This document shows positions 1 to 7,159 of a stretch of 59,440 nt of DNA, piece by piece. Position numbers and translations under genes: made by a program. The stretch covers positions 1-59,440 of the forward strand of contig JAETSI010000018.1 in NCBI GenBank assembly GCA_021769725.1. Direction: 5' to 3'. Position 1 is the stretch's first letter; each line of letters starts with the position of its first letter. Under the pieces are notes generated by a model. It was given only the letters and a program-made list of their open reading frames with translations, did no database searches and was not told the DNA's origin. Source of the stretch: Oscillospiraceae bacterium. GTDB lineage: Bacteria; Bacillota; Clostridia; Oscillospirales; Ruminococcaceae.

Positions 1-73
1 CTCGGCAAAATCGATTCCCTCCCCATTGTCTGATCTTTCATAACTTGCTTACAAATGAAAATAAATATATATC

Positions 74-115
74 GCAAAATCCGCTGCTGATTATTTTTAT
101 CGCAGCGGATTTTGC
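74..115. repeat. long perfect hairpin in left intergenic region
   Basis: Two 14-nt arms (74-87 and 102-115) are exact reverse complements around a 14-nt AT-rich loop. The flanks are A/T rich rather than a clean T-run. It is probably a bidirectional terminator for a gene ending left of the window or a palindromic intergenic element. No gene is visible in 1-222. Confidence 0.6.
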
Positions 116-222
116 TATATGTCAGTGTATAATAATTTGTAAATATTGCAGTATAATTATTTGTAATTGTTGTGCAAAATGACAGAAATTAAGGAAACAA
201 CCAAAAAAAATTTCGATTTCTC

Positions 223-251
223 TTGACTAAACGCCCAAAATAGAGTATAAT
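223..251 (+). promoter_or_regulatory. sigma-A type promoter without a downstream ORF
   Basis: TTGACT at 223-228 and TATAAT at 246-251 are separated by exactly 17 bp. Transcription would start near 258 and run towards the terminator at 344-373. No start codon with a ribosome site lies in between, so it points to a non-coding transcript. Confidence 0.6.
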
Positions 252-257
252 AACTAT

Positions 258-373
258 AGTGTTAAATAATCTTTAATTATTAACACTCGTTTTGTTGTCT
301 CCTTTCTTTTGTTCTACACATATTTATTTTATTTATCTGTATTAAGCAGGGCTTATGCCCTGCTTATTTTTTG
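258..373 (+). ncRNA. candidate small non-coding RNA, about 115 nt
   Basis: This stretch lies between a good promoter (223-251) and a strong plus-strand intrinsic terminator: arms AAGCAGGGC 344-352 and GCCCTGCTT 357-365, followed by a T-run. It contains no ATG. Near its 5' end a second imperfect hairpin (about 259-290, arms around AGTGTTAA and TTAACACT) could form. Its 3' end meets the stop codon of spoVAC on the other strand. The RNA is inferred from promoter and terminator logic only; no known family is recognised. Confidence 0.4.
344..373 (+). terminator. intrinsic terminator
   Basis: Nine-bp perfect GC-rich stem (344-352 with 357-365), TTAT loop, then ATTTTTTG on the plus strand. The minus strand lacks a U-run, so this mainly ends a plus-strand transcript. 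Confidence 0.8.
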
Positions 374-814
374 TCATCTTGTGAACAGATAGTATATAAG
401 TCCGTATATAACCGAAGCAGAACATCCGTAGAGAATAACAGGACCGGCTATAGTGAAAATTTTAGCTCCTACGCCCAGAATAAACCCCTCAGACTTTGCC
501 TCAATGGCCGAGGAGCTTATGGAGTTGGAGAAGCCTGTAATGGGCACAAGAGTTCCCGCTCCTGCGTGCTTTGCCAGCTTTTCATACCAGCCAAGCCCTG
601 TAAGCAGAGCGCTGAATCCTACGAGCACGATGGACGTCCATGCGCCTGCCGATGTTTTGTCAAGTCCGTAGCTCTGAAATGCTGTCAGAAGCAGTTCTCC
701 GAGAACACATATCGCTCCTCCGACACAGAAAGCAATAATAGTATTAGTGAGTGATTTCGATTTTGGGGATGCTTTTTCACTCATCTCGCTGTACATTTGC
801 GGTGTTATGTTCAT
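374..814 (-). CDS. spoVAC: stage V sporulation protein AC (SpoVAC), orphan
   Basis: A 146-residue membrane protein with about four hydrophobic segments and the family's KHAGAGTLVPITGF motif followed by AIEAKSEGFILG and IFTIAGPVILYG. In endospore formers SpoVAC is part of the SpoVA channel that moves dipicolinic acid and related solutes across the spore inner membrane; B. subtilis SpoVAC has been reported to act as a mechanosensitive channel. AAGGAG precedes the ATG. The usual downstream partners spoVAD and spoVAE are absent: to the left of the stop there is only the candidate RNA and a gap up to the window edge. It may therefore be an orphan copy with a non-sporulation (osmotic) role. Family identity is secure; function here is uncertain. 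Confidence 0.93.
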   Translation of the reverse strand: MNITPQMYSEMSEKASPKSKSLTNTIIAFCVGGAICVLGELLLTAFQSYGLDKTSAGAWTSIVLVGFSALLTGLGWYEKLAKHAGAGTLVPITGFSNSISSSAIEAKSEGFILGVGAKIFTIAGPVILYGCSASVIYGLIYYLFTR

Positions 815-832
815 AGCTTTACACTCCTTGCG

Positions 833-875
833 AAAATAGATCTGTAAGACACAATATATCCTACAGATCTATTTT
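833..875 (-). terminator. hairpin between MATE gene and spoVAC
   Basis: Perfect 14-nt arms (833-846 and 862-875), each ending in A4/T4, lie just past the stop of the MATE gene. On the minus strand the stem ends in TTTT, so it can act as the exporter's terminator. Confidence 0.65.
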
Positions 876-900
876 TCCACAAAAGTATTAAAATATACAA

Positions 901-2232
901 TTAAAGATAATGATAACGTTTCTTCTTATTAATAAGGAAGTATACTGTTACAAAGAGAGCAGCAATTTCAGCAGTAAGTTCTGACAGCCATATTCCGTTT
1001 AATCCCAAAAAAGCCGGCAGAATAAGTACGGCAGCCACCTGAAATATCAGCGTTCTCAGAAAGGAGATCAGAGCGGAAATAAGACCGTTTCCAAGGGCTG
1101 TGAAAAACGCCGAACCAAAAATATTGAATCCCATAACAATAAATGCAAGGCTGAACAGTCTGAATCCATTATATGTAATTTTATAAAGCGATTCGTCATA
1201 GCCCACAAAAATATCTGCAAGCAGTCCTGCCGACAGTTGTGCTGCCATAAACATTACAGCGCCCGATACGGAAATTACGCACAAACTTTTTTTGAACAGA
1301 TTTTTAAGCTCAATGCGGTTATCTGCGCCGTAATTATACCCGATAAGCGGAGAACTGCCAATCGAATATCCGATAAAAATTGAAACAAAAATAAAATTGA
1401 CATACATGATAACACCATATGCTGCAACGCCGTCCACGCCGACAAATCTGAGCAGCTGGCGGTTGTACAGGATATTTACGAGCGACAGCGAAACATTGGT
1501 CATAAGTTCCGACGAACCGTTGATACAGGTCTGGGAAACGATCCGGAGATCAATCTTTGATCTGACAAGACGCAGCAGGCTGTCGTTTTTTCTTAAAAAA
1601 TAAACAAAAGGAATTCCGCTTCCGACAGCCTGGCTTATACCTGTAGCAAATGCCGCACCAGTAACGCCGAGATCAAGAACGCCTACAAATATCCAGTCCA
1701 GAAGCATATTTGTAATTCCGGCAGCTACAGTAACGGCAAGACCCAACTTCGGCTTTTCGGCAGCTACGAGAAAACTCTGGAACATACTTTGCAGCATGAG
1801 GCAGACATCAAAGACAAGCAATATCCTGCCGTAGGTCACACAGTTTTCAATAAGGAGATCATCTGCTCCCATGAGACGTGCGATAGGTCTTATAAATATA
1901 ATGCCAAGTATCGAAGTGGTTATGCCGATCAGGCACAGCGCTTTTACCAGCATTGAAAAAACCTCGTTTGCTTTTTCATTCTTTCCCTGACCGAGAAGCT
2001 TTGCCACAATGGCTGTTCCGCCGGTTCCGATCATGAATCCTGCCGTACCTATTATCATGGGGAACGGCATTATGAGATTTACGGCTGCAAAGTCGTTTTT
2101 CCCTGCATAATTTGATACAAATAATCCGTCTACGACGCCGTAAACAGAAGTGAAGATCATCATGACAATTGACGGTATAACAAATCGGATAAGCCGTCTA
2201 AAATCAAAATGATCCGATAATTTTATTTCCAT
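901..2232 (-). CDS. MATE family multidrug/cation efflux transporter
   Basis: A 443-residue integral membrane protein with about 12 hydrophobic helices in two similar halves, the layout of the MATE (MOP superfamily) antiporters, which expel cationic drugs or metabolites in exchange for Na+ or H+. Supporting stretches are the N-terminal FVIPSIVMMIFTSVYGVVDG, the loop GTGGTAIVAKLLGQG (residues about 70-85), and the second-half motif SSPLIGYNYGA (about 298-308). AGGAGG at 2238-2243 fixes the ATG at 2232. The gene is monocistronic and has a structured leader of about 190 nt ending in a hairpin plus T-run just before the ribosome site, so expression is probably controlled by attenuation. The substrate cannot be told from sequence. 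Confidence 0.93.
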   Translation of the reverse strand: MEIKLSDHFDFRRLIRFVIPSIVMMIFTSVYGVVDGLFVSNYAGKNDFAAVNLIMPFPMIIGTAGFMIGTGGTAIVAKLLGQGKNEKANEVFSMLVKALCLIGITTSILGIIFIRPIARLMGADDLLIENCVTYGRILLVFDVCLMLQSMFQSFLVAAEKPKLGLAVTVAAGITNMLLDWIFVGVLDLGVTGAAFATGISQAVGSGIPFVYFLRKNDSLLRLVRSKIDLRIVSQTCINGSSELMTNVSLSLVNILYNRQLLRFVGVDGVAAYGVIMYVNFIFVSIFIGYSIGSSPLIGYNYGADNRIELKNLFKKSLCVISVSGAVMFMAAQLSAGLLADIFVGYDESLYKITYNGFRLFSLAFIVMGFNIFGSAFFTALGNGLISALISFLRTLIFQVAAVLILPAFLGLNGIWLSELTAEIAALFVTVYFLINKKKRYHYL

Positions 2233-2246
2233 AAATACCTCCTAAC

Positions 2247-2290
2247 AAAAAACGGATAAAACAGCAGGCGTTTCAGCCTGCGGTCTTATC
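2247..2290 (-). promoter_or_regulatory. attenuator-like hairpin in MATE leader
   Basis: On the minus strand a stem (2255-2269 with 2276-2290, two mismatches, inner GCAGGC/GCCTGC) is followed at once by six T (2247-2252). The AGGAGG of the MATE gene starts four bases later. A terminator placed inside a leader, directly before the ribosome site, is typical of riboswitch or peptide attenuation. Confidence 0.6.
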
Positions 2291-2296
2291 CAGCAT

Positions 2297-2364
2297 TAGA
2301 GCCTGTTCAGTATCTTTTTTCGCACGTCTTTTCGGCAAATTTCGCCGCTTACTGCGTCAAAAAT
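2297..2364 (-). repeat. interspersed repeat, copy A (in MATE leader)
   Basis: The reverse complement of this segment matches 6877-6952 over about 70 nt with small differences. The best-kept core is TTTGCCGAAAAGACGTGCG. Both copies also share a TGAACA.GCTCTAA end and an ATTTTT..ACGCAGTA start. Confidence 0.65.
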
Positions 2365-2426
2365 CCTTGTCATACGTCAGTATGTCTGCGAATTTTTTCC
2401 TTGTAGCCGACAAACCAGCATCAATC

Positions 2427-2455
2427 AGTTTATCATACTTTTTATCCTTTGTCAA
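2427..2455 (-). promoter_or_regulatory. promoter of MATE exporter
   Basis: On the minus strand TTGACA (plus coordinates 2450-2455) and TAAACT (2427-2432) are 17 bp apart. The start would be near 2420, giving a leader of about 190 nt that carries repeat copy A and the attenuator. Confidence 0.6.
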
Positions 2456-2476
2456 TCCCTTTGTCAACAATTATCC

Positions 2477-2505
2477 AAAAAACAATCGCATCCTTCCGGA
2501 TGCGA
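2477..2505 (-). terminator. terminator of xylanase gene
   Basis: Stem TCGCATCC/GGATGCGA (486-493 and 498-505 in this kilobase) with a 4-nt loop is followed on the minus strand by TTGTTTTTTGG. The plus side also has a short T-run. A further 8-bp hairpin (arms TTGTCATC/GATGACAA) lies at about 2555-2582 next to the stop codon. Confidence 0.75.
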
Positions 2506-2589
2506 CTGTTTTTCTGATTTGCCCCTTACAACAAATTTTAAACTTTATAAATACTTGTCATCGTTGTGCAGATGATGACAAAGTATTCT

Positions 2590-5500
2590 TTAAGAGAACT
2601 GCCACCAATCGAGTTCTGTATCTCCGCTGAATACGAAGTATACATCCTTGGTGCCGGATACGCTGCTGACAGTCGGAACAGAGATCTCGCTCATACCTGA
2701 GCCAAACTCTGCGTATCCAATTGCCTCGCCTTTAGGGCTTCCGGTACAGATCTTAACTGATCCGCCTTTACCTCTAAGCTTAATGCTGTCTGTACCCTTG
2801 TTGAAATTAACGCCGCTTACCTTGATCCATTCGCCTTTCTTTCCGACTACTGTTGTGTCGTAAAGACCGCTTGTTGAAATTCCCTTGGATTGGTTAGACA
2901 TTGTTTCTGCCTGAACCTTGATATATGGATTAAGTGTTTCAATCTGAGATACGCCTTTCATTGAGCCAGATGCGGAGAACATTCCGTTTGAGAATGTTGC
3001 CTCATCAAGGTGGCATGAACGGTAATTTCCGCCGAGATCAACGTTGCCGTTGCTGTCGGTAGCTTGAATATTCATAGCTCTTGACTGATGGCGGCTGTGA
3101 TAAAGAATATAGTATTTGCCTTTGAATTCAACTATTGAATGATGATTGTTTCCACCGCCGTCAAGCTGATATTCAGCAGGATTCTTTAATGCGATGCCTT
3201 TGTATGTGAAAGGTCCGAGAGGATTTGAAGCAGTCATAACGCCAATCTGAGCATTGCCGAATCCGTAAGGATTGCCGCCTGTACTCCAGTTTGTGCAGTA
3301 TGAATAATAGTATGTGCCATTAACTTTAAGGATAGAAGAATCTTCAAAGAGATAAGGCGGATTAAGCCTTGCGTACTCTCCTGAAAGGCTTGTCATGTCT
3401 GCGCCAAGCTTTACAGCTCTTGCAGTACCGGGATCGGCAGCCTTGCCTTCAGGAACGCCGCCGCCTACATAGAGGTAACCCGTACCGTCGTCGTCAACCA
3501 TTACAGCCGGATCAAAGAGCCATGTAACATCGCTGAAACCGGGTGTCGATCTGTTGATAAGAGCCTTGCCGATGGGGTCTGTATAAGGACCTTCAGGTGA
3601 ATCGGCTGTTAGCACGCCAATTCCGCCTGCGCTGTCTGCGAAGTAAAGGAAGAATTTATCTTTTCCGTTAATAGTTTTCCAGCAGGCATCGGGAGCCCAT
3701 GCAAAGCTTGCCCACTTAGCCGCACCATTCTGAGTTCTGCTGTTTTTGCCGGCAACCGGAATTGCGCCATGATCTGTCCAATTTACGAGATCGGCAGATG
3801 AAAAACAGTTTATTGTGCCTGAGTTGTAGGTATTTGACTGTATAGAACCGTCTGCTCTGTACTCAACTGCATCGTTTGTTGTGAAAACGTAAAGTCTGTC
3901 CTTATAAACCATGAATCCGGGGTCTGCGCCGAAACGCTGAGTCCAGAGAACGTTGTTTTCTCCGTCTTTCTTCCAGCTGTCAGCAAGACTTACAGAACTG
4001 AACTCTGCCTCATATTTTGCTGTATCAACAGGAGGTCTGTTATCAGGGAATTCCTTGATCTTTCCAAGAATAAATTGCTGGAGAAGAACCAGATCGTTCG
4101 CTTCAACCTTGCCGCTCTGGTCAACGTCGGCTGCCTTTACGATATTTGCATCTGTGATCTTTCCGAGAAGCACCTGACGTTCAAGCACCAGATCCATGGA
4201 GTCGATAACTCCGTCCATTGTGGTATCTCCACGAACAATACCGCCTGCCGGAGGTACAGAAGGATGTCCCTCTCCTGCGATTCCGGTGCCGGAAACAGCG
4301 CCTATAACTTCGTCAATATAGAAGTCTGTAAGCGATTCCTCAGTTTCAACATAGATCTTTACGCCTGTTGCTCCCTCAGGGATAGTGTATGTGCTGTTAT
4401 GAAGCTGTGCCCATGTATCGCTGGGAACTACGCAGCTGTCTATTTCATCATAAGCTGTCTCGCCGGATGCGTCCGTATATTCAACTTTCATCATCATCTT
4501 AACAGATTCGCCGGAATTCTGTTTAACGTGAGCGCTGAAGCTGTAGGATTCTCCGCCTTTGAAGATGTTTGAAGGAAGTGAATAAGCTGCACCCTGCCAT
4601 GCGCTTGTTCTGTCTGAAACAAGGAGTGAATGGCTGCCCCATTCTGTGTAGTGCTCATTGCTGCTCTGTGATATAGAATTGCCGCCTCTGTCAGTCCAGC
4701 TCTGTTCGCCGTCCTCGAATCCGCACTGGAACCACCAGCCGTAATCGTTCGGCTCCGGAGGCTTTACCTCAATGCCGGGGACCTGTGTACCATCGCCCCA
4801 TTCGCTTCTGGGAATTATCGAAGTAACTGCATTATATGCCTCTTTAGGCTGATTGTTTGAATCATAAAGAAGAGGATTATTCGGCTTGCCCGAACTTTTA
4901 TCCGTTCCTACCCAGGAATTTGCATCGTTAGGTCCCCAGACCTGTACAAGAGTAACCTTACCGTTGTACTTGCCGCTTGTATTGCAGTCAACAGCGTGCT
5001 GGAAAATAGCCTTGTATTTATTTGCCTGTTCCTGTTCGGAATATTTGCCGCCCTCGGAGCAGATGTCAAGCTCTGTGATCTGGAGATCGCAGCCAATTGA
5101 AAGATATCTGTCCATAGCGTCAATATATGCGTCAGTACCTGCAAAACCCGTAGCGTTTGCGGGTACATGAGACTGCATACCCATACCGTCAAGGAGCCCT
5201 TTCTGATAAAGCGGTTTTACGATAGTATTTATAATACAGTCACGCTTATGATCCCAGTATTCGTTGTAATCATTGTAGTAGAGAGCGCAACCCTCCGGAG
5301 CATACTGCCTTGCATAGTAGAAAGCCTTTTCAACAAAGCTGTTGTCGCCGTAAACCTGAACCCAACCGGACTTTCCGCCGCTGACATTATTGTCGCCGGG
5401 TTCTCTTGCTCCGCCGTTGTTTTTAGTTCTGTTTGAATCATCCGAAACGCACTCGTTGCATACGTCGTAAGCGTAAAGGTCGAGAGTAGGATACTGAGTC

Positions 5501-6450
5501 TTGAACGCATTAAACATATTCTTGATATAGCTTTCAAGACGCTGATTCATTACATCCTTGCTTACCCATGCTCCGTTTGCATTGAAGCCGTCCTTGAAGA
5601 ACCAGGTAGGTGTCTGGCTGTGCCATACAAAGGTGTGTCCGCGGAATCCCATTCCGTTTTCAACACAGAAATCAGCAATTGCCGCACATCTGTTAAGAGA
5701 CACCTTTACATTCGTATTTGTGCTGCCGTTCTGAACCAGTGTAGCATCAGGCTTTGTTTCGTTTTCGCACTCGATAGCGTTGTGATCCTTGATCATATTT
5801 GCTCTGATTCCGGAATTCTGAACAGTACCGCTGTTAAGAATGTTGCCAACACGGAAGCCGTAGTTAGCAAATTCGTCCTTAAGACCTTTTTCTGCCGTTG
5901 CAGCCGATGCGCCTTTTACGGCTTTTGTCGTGATCCTAACGTCGTCGATAACGAAATCGTTTGTCGAATCGGATGTAACGTTTATCTCAAATTCGCCGCT
6001 GTCCTCAGGTGCTGCATAGTTGGCGGTAATAGTCGTCCACTTACCTGCTGCGACTTTCTTTTTGGCGATTTCAACAACCTTTTTATTTCCATTGCTGTCT
6101 AACGTCGTCATTGTGACATGGAAAGTCTCGGCTGTTTCACTGTAAACCTTCAGGCTGTAATCGTAAGAAATACCGCCGTAAAGATAGAATCCTTTGGACG
6201 AGCTTACGCCGTCCTCAGCGGATGCACGGTCAAAAACCTTCATTCCTCGGCTGCCGCCAAATCCGATGCCATCCTCTACGACAACGTTTCCGTCCATTTC
6301 TGTTGCGTGCCAGCCCTCGTAGGTTACTTCAAAATCGTCTGACACGACCTCTGCCGCATATGCATTGTCGGTCAGCGCAGGCAGAAGTGTTATCATTCCT
6401 GCACCGACTACTGCGGATGTCAGGCCTGATACAAACTTTTTCAGTTTCAT
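2590..6450 (-). CDS. cellulosomal bifunctional xylanase: CBM22-GH10-CBM22-dockerin-GH43-CBM6
   Basis: A 1286-residue secreted enzyme. Residues 1-32 are a signal peptide (cleavage near AYA-AE). Residues 35-175 form a CBM22-like xylan-binding module. GH10 endoxylanase spans about 185-548, with acid/base Glu333 in YDVCNEC and nucleophile Glu460 in ITELDI. A second CBM22-like module is at 569-722. A type I dockerin (about 738-800) has two Ca-binding repeats, GDTTMDGVIDSMDL and ADVDQSGKVEANDL. GH43 follows (about 830-1165): Asp843, Asp980 and Glu1036 fit the catalytic triad, suggesting beta-xylosidase or arabinofuranosidase activity. A CBM6-like domain (about 1175-1286) ends the protein. The central dockerin implies docking to a scaffoldin cohesin on the cell surface. 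One polypeptide can cut the xylan backbone and trim side chains or oligomers. AAGGGGG precedes the ATG. Exact GH43 specificity is not determinable here. Confidence 0.95.
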   Translation of the reverse strand: MKLKKFVSGLTSAVVGAGMITLLPALTDNAYAAEVVSDDFEVTYEGWHATEMDGNVVVEDGIGFGGSRGMKVFDRASAEDGVSSSKGFYLYGGISYDYSLKVYSETAETFHVTMTTLDSNGNKKVVEIAKKKVAAGKWTTITANYAAPEDSGEFEINVTSDSTNDFVIDDVRITTKAVKGASAATAEKGLKDEFANYGFRVGNILNSGTVQNSGIRANMIKDHNAIECENETKPDATLVQNGSTNTNVKVSLNRCAAIADFCVENGMGFRGHTFVWHSQTPTWFFKDGFNANGAWVSKDVMNQRLESYIKNMFNAFKTQYPTLDLYAYDVCNECVSDDSNRTKNNGGAREPGDNNVSGGKSGWVQVYGDNSFVEKAFYYARQYAPEGCALYYNDYNEYWDHKRDCIINTIVKPLYQKGLLDGMGMQSHVPANATGFAGTDAYIDAMDRYLSIGCDLQITELDICSEGGKYSEQEQANKYKAIFQHAVDCNTSGKYNGKVTLVQVWGPNDANSWVGTDKSSGKPNNPLLYDSNNQPKEAYNAVTSIIPRSEWGDGTQVPGIEVKPPEPNDYGWWFQCGFEDGEQSWTDRGGNSISQSSNEHYTEWGSHSLLVSDRTSAWQGAAYSLPSNIFKGGESYSFSAHVKQNSGESVKMMMKVEYTDASGETAYDEIDSCVVPSDTWAQLHNSTYTIPEGATGVKIYVETEESLTDFYIDEVIGAVSGTGIAGEGHPSVPPAGGIVRGDTTMDGVIDSMDLVLERQVLLGKITDANIVKAADVDQSGKVEANDLVLLQQFILGKIKEFPDNRPPVDTAKYEAEFSSVSLADSWKKDGENNVLWTQRFGADPGFMVYKDRLYVFTTNDAVEYRADGSIQSNTYNSGTINCFSSADLVNWTDHGAIPVAGKNSRTQNGAAKWASFAWAPDACWKTINGKDKFFLYFADSAGGIGVLTADSPEGPYTDPIGKALINRSTPGFSDVTWLFDPAVMVDDDGTGYLYVGGGVPEGKAADPGTARAVKLGADMTSLSGEYARLNPPYLFEDSSILKVNGTYYYSYCTNWSTGGNPYGFGNAQIGVMTASNPLGPFTYKGIALKNPAEYQLDGGGNNHHSIVEFKGKYYILYHSRHQSRAMNIQATDSNGNVDLGGNYRSCHLDEATFSNGMFSASGSMKGVSQIETLNPYIKVQAETMSNQSKGISTSGLYDTTVVGKKGEWIKVSGVNFNKGTDSIKLRGKGGSVKICTGSPKGEAIGYAEFGSGMSEISVPTVSSVSGTKDVYFVFSGDTELDWWQFS

Positions 6451-6505
6451 GTTAATTCCCCCTTAGATATGATATTATAAAATTCCGACTTTGTTTTCTA
6501 TATTT

Positions 6506-6534
6506 ATTATATCTTTATTTCGGACACAATTCAA
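6506..6534 (-). promoter_or_regulatory. promoter of xylanase gene
   Basis: On the minus strand TTGAAT (plus 6529-6534) and TATAAT (6506-6511) with a 17-bp spacer, about 50 nt before the ATG. The XRE gene lies directly upstream on the same strand. Confidence 0.65.
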
Positions 6535-6612
6535 CTCATTTTTTGCAGATTAGGTGTAAAAAATGCATGAATTTATTTGAACAAATACAAAGTTATCTAT
6601 ACCGGATATACA

Positions 6613-6843
6613 TTATAATGTGTAGTTCTCATTGGGATAAGGATTTTTTTCATCTGTCAAGCCAAGAATATAGTCTGTACTTGTTCCGTAAAGCTTTGCA
6701 AGCTTTATTATTATCTCGACCGGAACAACTCTTGTTCCACGTTCATATTTGGAATAGAGAGACTGATCGCAGAAAAGATAATCCGAAGCTTCTTTCTGCG
6801 TTTTATCGCTGTCTTCCCTGAGATTTCTGATTCTGACAAACAT
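6613..6843 (-). CDS. XRE-family DNA-binding protein
   Basis: A 76-residue protein consisting almost only of a Cro/CI helix-turn-helix: IRNLREDSDKTQKEASDYLF, then the recognition helix region DQSLYSKYERGTRVVPVEII and the closing LAKLYGTSTDYILGLTD. GAGGTG precedes the ATG at 6843. The xylanase promoter begins about 80 bp downstream on the same strand, so it could regulate that gene, but this is only positional. The short tail has no effector domain, suggesting that it acts through DNA binding and dimerisation alone. Confidence 0.88.
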   Translation of the reverse strand: MFVRIRNLREDSDKTQKEASDYLFCDQSLYSKYERGTRVVPVEIIIKLAKLYGTSTDYILGLTDEKNPYPNENYTL

Positions 6844-7115
6844 TTTATCACCTCGTAATAATTATTGTCGTATGGTGAATTTTTTCAACGCAGTAGCCGT
6901 GAAAATTTGCCGAAAAGACGTGCGTTCCATTTTTATGTGAACACGCTCTAAGTAAACTTAAGGCAACACCCGTAAGGCGTAATGCTTTTTGAACTACATA
7001 AGATAAATATATAAACAATGAACGTTTTATTATGCCGTACTGCAAAAACTTTATTGCTGCATTGAAGATTATGTGATAGCAAGACAAATAATCAAAAAAA
7101 TACTTGTAGAAGAAT
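6844..7115. other. gene-poor gap with degraded repeat sequence
   Basis: No convincing gene. It holds repeat copy B (6877-6952), directly followed by a stretch AGGCAACACC..AAGGCGTAATGC at about 6960-6984 that weakly resembles the hairpin at 22978-23023. The rest is AT rich. A 95-codon reading frame on the minus strand has biased composition and no family signal. Confidence 0.5.
6877..6952 (+). repeat. interspersed repeat, copy B
   Basis: Shares about 70 nt with the reverse complement of 2297-2364, including the core TTTGCCGAAAAGACGTGCG. It lies in the 5' region of the XRE gene, in the opposite orientation to that gene. Confidence 0.65.
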
Positions 7116-7148
7116 AAAAAACCGGAACGGCACATTATGACGTTCCGG
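7116..7148 (-). terminator. terminator of two-component operon
   Basis: Stem CCGGAACG/CGTTCCGG (7122-7129 with 7141-7148), 11-nt loop, followed on the minus strand by TTTTTTATTC. It lies 11 bp past the kinase stop codon. Confidence 0.88.
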
Positions 7149-7159
7149 GAAATTTTATT

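Noticed and set aside
2367..2630. 87-codon plus-strand frame
   Set aside because: Runs antisense over the MATE promoter, the xylanase terminator and the xylanase 3' end; no ribosome site.
6848..7135. 95-codon minus-strand frame
   Set aside because: Phe/Tyr-rich low-quality peptide, covers repeat DNA and the kinase terminator, no ribosome site or family signal.
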